From: Trichostrongylus colubriformis
Taxonomy: Eukaryota > Nematoda > Chromadorea > Rhabditida > Trichostrongylidae
Direction: 5' to 3'
Assembly: GCA_963978905.1 (NCBI GenBank)
Contig: OZ022258.1
Span: 47,600,591 to 47,664,590, forward strand
DNA: 64,000 bases
A program made the position numbers and the translations under genes. A model generated the notes under the pieces. That model was not told where the DNA came from and did not search any database. It saw nothing but the letters and a program-made list of their open reading frames with translations. Shown one piece after another: positions 57,171-64,000 of the stretch (its first letter is position 1; each line of letters begins with the position of its first letter).

Positions 57171-59789
57171 GGGCGGAGCACCGCAGCTGCACTCTTTTGC
57201 TCACACTTGGCGGCGAGTTCGAAAGAGCCCGCTAAACTGGTGAACTCGAGACCTGAGTAATCCACGTTTGGGCTTGTCGTTTGGGCCGTCGTACGCTGCT
57301 ATGAACGGAGCCACAACTTACCAGCAGAGGGTTTCACCTTTTTATGGAACTTCGAGAGGTTTAGGTAGATCCTTGAAAGCTGTTCACAAACATGAGGTCG
57401 ACATTGCAAAAAGCTTTCCCAAGGCGGGTTACGGAGGGTTAAAGTTTATTTGCATGACTCGTTGACTGGATACTTTGCTTGTTGTGATTCACAAAAATGT
57501 GTAATCGTTGGAACACTAACCGATCACTGTAAAGCAATATCGCTTTCACTGAGCTCTGTGATCTTCGGGCAGTAGAGGTAATCCTTCTTCAAGAAAGGTC
57601 GTTAGTCACAGAGTCACACAATCAATGAGGATAACCGTGTGTGCAGCAACGGTTACTTTGAGCGAAGTACCCCATAGATGAGCCATCGCAAGCGAACTTT
57701 GACCCCTCCGTACTCTCTTCCTCGTTGTGTTTTACAGGTTTAATGACCTAGATATCTGGATTTGGTATCCGATACCTATTGATTCACCTAGGTCTCGTTT
57801 CAAAGTTCCATGAGAGATTGAAAGCCTCACTAGTTAGAACTCAGAACTCATTGAACTGGTGAAATGGACCCACTTCCAGATAGTAACGGAAGAGATAAAA
57901 AAGGAAATATTGGGAATGGAGCCACAAAATGGCAGTCTCAGGCTAGCCCACCCAGTAGTTCGTCGGGCAACTCACATTTAGATTTCTCAACTGTATTACG
58001 AGAAGATTTATGGAAAATAAAGGTCGATTTGTGCAGGAATGTGAACACAAGGATGAACCACTCTGAGCCTTTGAGGCCCTGATGTAGTCTCAAACTGAAA
58101 TCCCTACGACGTTCTTTAATTTGCAGGTGCCACAGGAGCAGTGATGCAGGACTGTATGAAAATTCATTATAAATGTGAATCTTTATATTCTTGCACTTCC
58201 AACCCACACAATATCAGGAAACAGAGCTTTAAAAAGGAGAAGAATGGTGGAAATTGAAAACTGCCAAAGTCATAACCTTTTTTTATTGAATAATATTTGA
58301 ATGAGCAATACAGACAGGGAAAAAGGCAGATATGCATGATTACATTGGAAGCCAATCAAACTCCTTATCAGTTTTGACAAAGCAATAAACTTTTTTTATC
58401 AAAGGTTAGGGATGAACGCATCGCAGACACCTCTTTTCAGACTACTGAAGAAGGTACATTCCTACTTTGTTACAAACGTACATAGGCGTATCCACAACAT
58501 GTAACAGGTTTATGCACTACGCGAAGCGGCTACCAAGCGGCTGACATGCAAGTTTTCCTGCAGGTTGCTTGAAAGGCAATTTTTCATGGGAACAACGAAG
58601 ATAATCATTCTCATCAGAGTAAAACATAATGTTATAGGCTGCTACAGTCACATTCTTCCACCTACTCTACAGTGTGTCCCAGAATCATGGGCGTCTGAGG
58701 TTTTGTTTCTTTGTATCCTCTATACAATTGTAACATTTCTTTTCCTTCCACTTCCTGCCCAGTGGGTGGGGGTCAATTTGTCGAATTTTCGCTTCGCGGC
58801 GTCGCACTCGCGGCGCCGTCAGCACGACTTGCTGCAGTCGGTTGGAATTCCGCTCAGTATGCAGAAGGCTGGTATCGTGAGGACCCTTTAAAGATTGCAG
58901 ACTGGAAGCTTCGGAAGTCGTTATATGTTGTGGTTGTTGCTGTTGCAACGGATAATACCACAAACAGCTCTCGCCGCAGACGGCCGCGCAAAAATTCAAC
59001 CAATCGACACTCACCTCTGCTCAGTGGGTGCACAGGATCCTCTTTTACCAGGGTGTATACTTGTCGGAATGAAGCGCATGATAATTCTGAGATTTCAAAA
59101 CTTTTTCAAATGGACATCGCGGTCACTTGCTTCTAGGGTGACACGCACCTCACTGTACTACTGTTCAATCTAAGAAATTTGTGGTCAACAACGTCTGGTA
59201 GTGTATACCATGCCGATAGGATGTTTGGATGCCTGTGAGAGGGTCTCAGCAATGTTTTGGGGTCGATGATGACACGCTGTTGGTTCCCGTCGATTTCGGG
59301 GCAGAGCTTAGTGTGGACGTGAAGTGCACGATGCTATACATAATTGAGCGTTGGCCTCACTAGTACTCCGGAACAATACTTGGCGAGTTTAAAGGCACAC
59401 CACGCGATAAAAAAGTGACCATCTTCGCGCTAAAAAATGGAAGTAGAGCCGGTGAGTTACTCAGTAGCAAAGAAAACACTGCTAAAAACACCAAGAACAT
59501 CGAAAATGGGAGCCTCATCTCCAAAGGGTCGGACAGGGATTCTGCCGTGAAAATCGGCGTTCGGAGGAGTTTTCCAAATTTCGGCTTCTTGCCATCCTCT
59601 ATGTTTCGATCGAAAACCATCACTCAGCTTCTTTCTGCCACTTGTTTTTTATTCCTTATTATTATGAATTCATGTTGTGGTGATCAATAACTTTCTGTCT
59701 ACGTTCATTAACTGCCACTATATTCCATTCTTCTAATTTCTACTCTGCTGACTTCCTGGACAAGGTGAGTTGCTACATAGTTTGGGTGG
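57171..59789. other. Intergenic, upstream of the protease
   Basis: Only uncharacterised frames. A 141-codon plus frame (58711-59136) and a 109-codon minus frame (58685-59014) overlap; neither shows a domain or signal sequence. Confidence 0.35.
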
Positions 59790-59985
59790 ACTCGGTAGGC
59801 CCGGCTCGGTTGAGGATGACCGGGCCGTGCGCCGCGAGGGTGAGCCGTGGCTCCGCGGAAAGGGTGCGGCCATCCAAGGGTCTACCTGCACCGAAAAGGT
59901 GAGCGACCACTTTCATTATCGCGTGGTGTGCCTTTAACACCAGGGCGCTTTAGTTTACGAGATAAAGCGCTACCTACCAGATCTG
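59790..59985 (+). other. GC-rich segment with several perfect stem-loops, possible structured RNA
   Basis: GGTAG (59794) pairs with CTACC (59882), enclosing GGCCCGG/CCGGGCC and a bulged stem CCGCG...GAGCC GT GGCTC CGCGG. Just downstream are GGTGT...ACACC and an 8 bp stem GCGCTTTA/TAAAGCGC. The composition differs sharply from the AT-rich flanks. It is not a tRNA, snRNA or SL RNA that I recognise; it may be a retroelement 5' region or a ncRNA. Confidence 0.4.
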
Positions 59986-61154
59986 TCCGGATTCATCACT
60001 TTCCGAGGCGTCCGTCAGACCTCCCAAAACATGATATTCATTGATCCCCTTCCGGGGTTCTATCGAATCAGCTTCCGCCTATAGATTCACATAAAGTAGC
60101 CCTGGAAAAGATTTCTGAACGATTGTGTGGAAAACTTGCTTGTCAGATGCGGTGAGCGGAGAAGAGACTTTGAGCTTGTGTTCTTGTCGGGGCGGTACAG
60201 CATGATATGACTGTCGTGCCTAGTTAAACAAGATATGAGTGAAGTTGTGAACGGGTTGATTTTTCATTCACTATGGTGACGCCAACGAAATATTGCAATG
60301 CATTAGTGCACGCCATTGTAGGACATCCTGTATGTACATTTATTTTCAATTGGAAATTGCACTGGTTGGAAGATGTCACAATAGATTATTTTACCTAACT
60401 GCACGAATTTCTACCTTTATTCCTTGGCATTAACCTTCATCATAAGCAGACCAGCTACATAGCTAACATTTTGAAAAGTAGTATATTAAACGTCTAGGGA
60501 GGCGACGCCACTCAGGGCTATCTGACCCCCAACCATCCACGGGAACACTTGCTACACGTTCGAGAAAAGCTAGTCTTGAACCAGGTGTGGAGAAGGAGCA
60601 GCCCACATTCTGGAAAAATCTCTAACCGCCACGGCAATGCAGGATTACGAATTGGCACTTCATTGAATACAATGGTGGGCCGCATCGCTGTACAAATCGT
60701 CGTATGCAAGCTCGGAACATTCAAAGGCCACCCCTGGGCCACATGGGTTTGAGAAATGTAAAGAGGATGCTTTCAGGTTTGGGAATGGAGGTGTAGTATT
60801 TGTTTGAAATTTGTGGTGAATTTCTTCTTTACAGTTTTAAGTCAACGAGGTAATCTTTGCGAAAAGGTCTCCAATTGTCGATTACACTTTTTGTCATGTA
60901 GCGATTCTATGGTTATCGAGTGAAACTGACGACCTTTCTTAGGAAGACACCTCAGGTGTACCGACCATCGCGATAGATGGATAGATGGGAGAGGAGGGTC
61001 GTTAGTCGTTCAAACATATGCCCGCATCGATGTTTTTCATTCTATAACTTCAAGGATGTATTCCCTTTATTCATAGATATTTATTCACAAATAAAATTCA
61101 GATACTGAAATAAGTTTATTCCGTAAATCTCCAAGAAAAATAGGCATGTGTTGT
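59986..61154. other. Intergenic, before the pseudogene exon
   Basis: Nothing recognised. Confidence 0.4.
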
Positions 61155-61411
61155 CTATTTATTAGAGGGTTTTGCGAAACCAATTTGTTTATTGCCCATG
61201 TCGTGATGTTGCAGTACTGGCGAATGACGGATCGCCAAGTCCAGTCTGGTCCGAAGCCGCTGCCTCTCATAGAAAACATAATTATGAAGCAAAATTCACC
61301 GGCATCTTTAAGGTTATCCGATTCGATCACATAGCCGTGGTCTCCGATAGTCAACTTGACATTCAAATTGGCTTTAAAGTCGACAATGAAGATGCCATTT
61401 TGTGTATTCTC
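61155..61411 (-). pseudogene. Aspartic protease last exon, degraded paralogue
   Basis: Starts after an intact TTCCAG acceptor. It reads VDFKANLNVKLTIGDHGYVI, then SDNLKDAGEFCFIIMFSM and GSGFGPDW, closely parallel to exon 9 of the protease at 48.6 kb. After that, small deletions break the frame inside the ILGDPFI motif and again after RQYCNI; the family's end and a TAG at 61157-61155 are visible in another frame. None of the other eight exons was found within the window upstream (to 64000). This is therefore an isolated exon left from a tandem duplication or the end of a decayed gene. Confidence 0.8.
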
Positions 61412-61433
61412 CTGGAAGCACATGAAGTCATGG

Positions 61434-61507
61434 GGTGTCGGTAGTGTAATGGATTATCACATATGCCCGGAAAACATGGAGTGCGGGTTCGAGACCCGTC
61501 CAATACC
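61434..61507 (+). repeat. tRNA-like sequence, pseudo-tRNA or SINE head
   Basis: 74 bases that fold roughly like a tRNA. The 5' end GGTGTCGG pairs with CCAATACC apart from one mismatch and one wobble. A box-A-like TAGTGTAATGG is followed by TTATCAC. A 5 bp T stem (GCGGG/CCCGT) encloses TTCGAGA, with the box B core GGTTCGAGACC. The anticodon arm is poor and the base before the putative anticodon is C instead of T, so it is probably not a working tRNA. It begins 22 bases upstream of the pseudogene exon's acceptor. Confidence 0.5.
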
Positions 61508-61603
61508 GCAGCTTTCGCTCTTAACCCAGCATCCTTGTAGTAACTATCGCATCGTGGGCTGTGGCGATAAACAGTAGCTATCTAAATCCAAAATATCGAA
61601 GCT

Positions 61604-61730
61604 TTCGATAGAGCTTTTTCTGCTCTACATTAAAGTGTATTTCATCTTTTTAATGTTCTCATAATTTAATATCCTGAGGCTTAGAAATGGTGTACTCACA
61701 ATCAGTAGAAACACACCCTCCCTTTTTTGC
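61604..61730 (+). repeat. Hairpin repeat, third copy
   Basis: TTCGATAGAGCTTTTTCTGC then TCTAC forms an inverted repeat (TAGAGC/GCTCTA). It is followed by TCCTGAGGCTTAGAAATGG, matching the 45 kb block. It lies about 100 bases after the tRNA-like sequence. Confidence 0.5.
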
Positions 61731-64000
61731 CAAAAAATCAAGATTTCAGCGAAGACTTATCTTGGATAAGAAAACTCTTAGTTATAATGGTAGATTTATC
61801 AAGGATGACTTTTATCCGTCATCTTATTTCATCTGAAGTGGGAAAAATCAGCTTTTTTAGACCTCCATGTGCCAAAAGTGCAGGTTTTTGCCAACAAATT
61901 GCACCATTTCTGAACCTTAAGACAGCAGTCAAAATGAAACAATCAGAAACAAAAGGAACTTTTTTTTGAATGAAAACCATATTCACACACATTTTTTATC
62001 TCGATGGCAGACGATGAAGAGGAAATGTCGAGAGTGTGAATTTTAACCTTCAGATTACTTCAGTGAAGAAATGATCATTTCATAGCGATCATTCAAAGTT
62101 AGAAGCGATAATCGGTAAAAAAACCCGGATTCAAAAGCGAGGCGCTATTCGCATCACATTCGCATCAACGCACTAACTTTCCGAGTTGTCAGCTGTGGAA
62201 ATGTCATTTGTTGTCTCAGTAGTGTATTTGATTCACTGGTGATGATGTTAAATAAGTGAAACAACACACAGCAACATACAAGTGAAACATTTAAATGAAG
62301 AATCAGCGAAATGAAATCAGTGAAACATTTAAAGCAAGGTGTTATGTATGCATTGCGGCAACTGCTCCTATACCGTTAACCGAAATTGCCTTCCTTTCGG
62401 TTCCTTCAACGCCATCTGTTTGCGGGAGGGGCCAGTACCTGGATTGTGGAGAGCAGCGCATAGCTTTGCTGAGAAACTAGAGCGTGCTTTCCGCAGCAAA
62501 TTGCAGGGCGAACCTTTCCTTTTGATTCCTAGTCATCTACTACAATAATATTTACCACTCTGATAGTACGCCAAACCTACGTACCCTTGCTGGTGCCGTT
62601 GATAAATACATACCTTCAGTCATGTGGAGCACTATGGTGCTGCATTTCTCGCAGGTATTTCTGCGAAACCTCTTCATCTTAAATAACTTATATTGATGTC
62701 ATTTCAGACGTCAAACTGTTCTTCGGCATATTCCTTTCAGATACCGCGAATGGTCTGTCGCTGTAAGCGTGTGGCAGGGTTGCGTGGTCCATTTGATTTC
62801 ACTCCAGGCAACTCACTTCGATACGAATTTGGTTCTCCATTGGCTTGCGTTTTACTTACTCATATTCATCCTTGGCAGAGCTTATGTAGCTGGTATTTAA
62901 GCAGTTTTACAACATCTTTAGATAACACAAAATTGTCACCTGAAACTCAAAATACCCTGAAAACCAACAATTTCAACCACTTCATGAGCAGTTAAAGAAC
63001 AGCTACAAGTTACCATTGACCATTCTTCAAAGATTCATGAGCAGTTAAAGTGCAGAGGCATAGAGCCCTGCTAGTGTGATAGCTGGCTGTTATCTGTCTC
63101 ACTTCGATTCCCTCATTTCCATTTGAGTCGTAACGTTAATCAAAAACTTCGATTGCACCTTGAATTCTGTCGGTGCTCGTCTATTGATCAAAGAGTTGCT
63201 ATTGCATTATAACGCTCTTTGGCCGTTTGTAAAGCACATCGCTCGAAAAGCTTTCCGTGAACTGACCATGCTCGTTCTGGATGTACAAGGAAGCTCTCCA
63301 TCCGTTGGGAATGTTTACAACCAAGTCGTCTCAGCTGTCGTTTAATGGAAATTGAACTGGACATTCACAAGTAATTGATTCGGAACGGGTGAGTCTTCAT
63401 TAAATCCGATTCATTTTTATATCTATTTCACTCGAATTGGGAAAGCAGTCTCACAAGGAAAGGACCCCAGGTCGAAGTGGCCATCCGGAATGGAATACAT
63501 ATGGTCCGACGTATTTCCGGACGCTTATCTCAAATCTACATTCCAAATTTGCAGAACGATTCTCTGAGCGGAGTTGTGGAGATTTTTTGGAAAATAAATA
63601 TTAGTCAATGGTGTGCTTGGAAGCCTATAGCACGCGAGCCACACTTAAAACCAGGTTTAGAGGTTCAAAGTACCTAATTGGACATGTTTCTAGCCAATTC
63701 GAAAATTTGATCAAGTTTCGGAAAATGATGGGCTATTGACTGGCAACCCATTCTACAAAGGAGAAGTCGTTGACCCTTGCTGATTAAATGCTCTTATTTG
63801 GCGCTTGTTACGTGCATTTAGTGCCATGGATATCTGTAATAGATGTGTTTAGGTTATCTTTGCCATGGTTGAGGATTTTTCCCAAGTCGAGCCAAAAACT
63901 CGATTCGGCTTAAAGTTTGCACAGAAGGGTAATACGACCTGCAGAGTGCGAATATCGGTTTTGTGAGTTAACGCCAAATTCGCAATCAACACGCTATGGG
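61731..64000. other. Intergenic to window end
   Basis: No upstream exons of the 61.2-61.4 kb protease fragment were found on the minus strand. A plus frame at 63160-63345 (ending SAVV) has fairly coding-like composition but no clear family. Confidence 0.35.

Noticed and set aside
58711..59136. 141-codon plus frame
   Set aside because: Starts without context, overlaps an open frame on the other strand and has no known motif.
61434..61507. Functional tRNA gene
   Set aside because: No T before the anticodon position, weak anticodon stem and a mismatch in the acceptor stem; kept as tRNA-like only.
1..64000. CRISPR arrays, bacterial operons, riboswitches, prophage
   Set aside because: No regularly spaced short repeats with unique spacers and no long contiguous genes; the DNA is clearly nematode nuclear sequence.

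Overview
This window is a piece of eukaryotic nuclear DNA, almost certainly from a clade V parasitic nematode (strongylid, plausibly a hookworm). The evidence is a cuticle collagen of the Caenorhabditis type, an ASP-1-like pepsin-family protease of the kind expanded in hookworms, short exons with TTTCAG acceptors, a probable SL1 trans-splice site, and a near-perfect SL1 sequence embedded in the DNA. There are no operons or prokaryotic genes, and over 95% of the window is non-coding. The species call is inference; the gene calls rest on exon-by-exon reading of frame and splice sites.

Two protein-coding genes can be assembled. (1) A plus-strand cuticle collagen has exons 22576-22628, 24065-24233 and 36173-36862. 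They join in frame to 303 aa with a TATA box just upstream and an AATAAA downstream, and the last intron is about 11.9 kb. (2) A minus-strand secreted aspartic protease has nine exons from 56887 down to 48612. They join in frame to 436 aa; its first active-site motif reads DTSS instead of DTGS. A paralogous last exon at 61411-61155 (minus) carries small deletions and is a pseudogene fragment, so the protease was once part of a local same-strand family.

The rest is repeats: three decayed mariner elements sharing one inverted-repeat end (1.4-2.3, 38.8-39.4 and 54.3-54.9 kb), a non-LTR retrotransposon reverse-transcriptase remnant (46.5-47.4 kb), two 0.5 kb CAG...CTG Tc1/mariner-type MITEs (6.2 and 50.6 kb), a foldback family with arms near 200 bp (five clear copies), short foldbacks with G/C homopolymers in their arms, tRNA-derived SINE-like pieces, a 146 bp tandem satellite inside protease intron 5, and a further dispersed repeat.

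The points most worth a second look are the SL1 sequence at 53220-53241 with no splice donor after it, the DTSS active site, the giant collagen intron, a compact multi-stem segment at 59.79-59.98 kb, a hairpin block conserved at three sites, and about a dozen G or C tracts of 10 or more bases.
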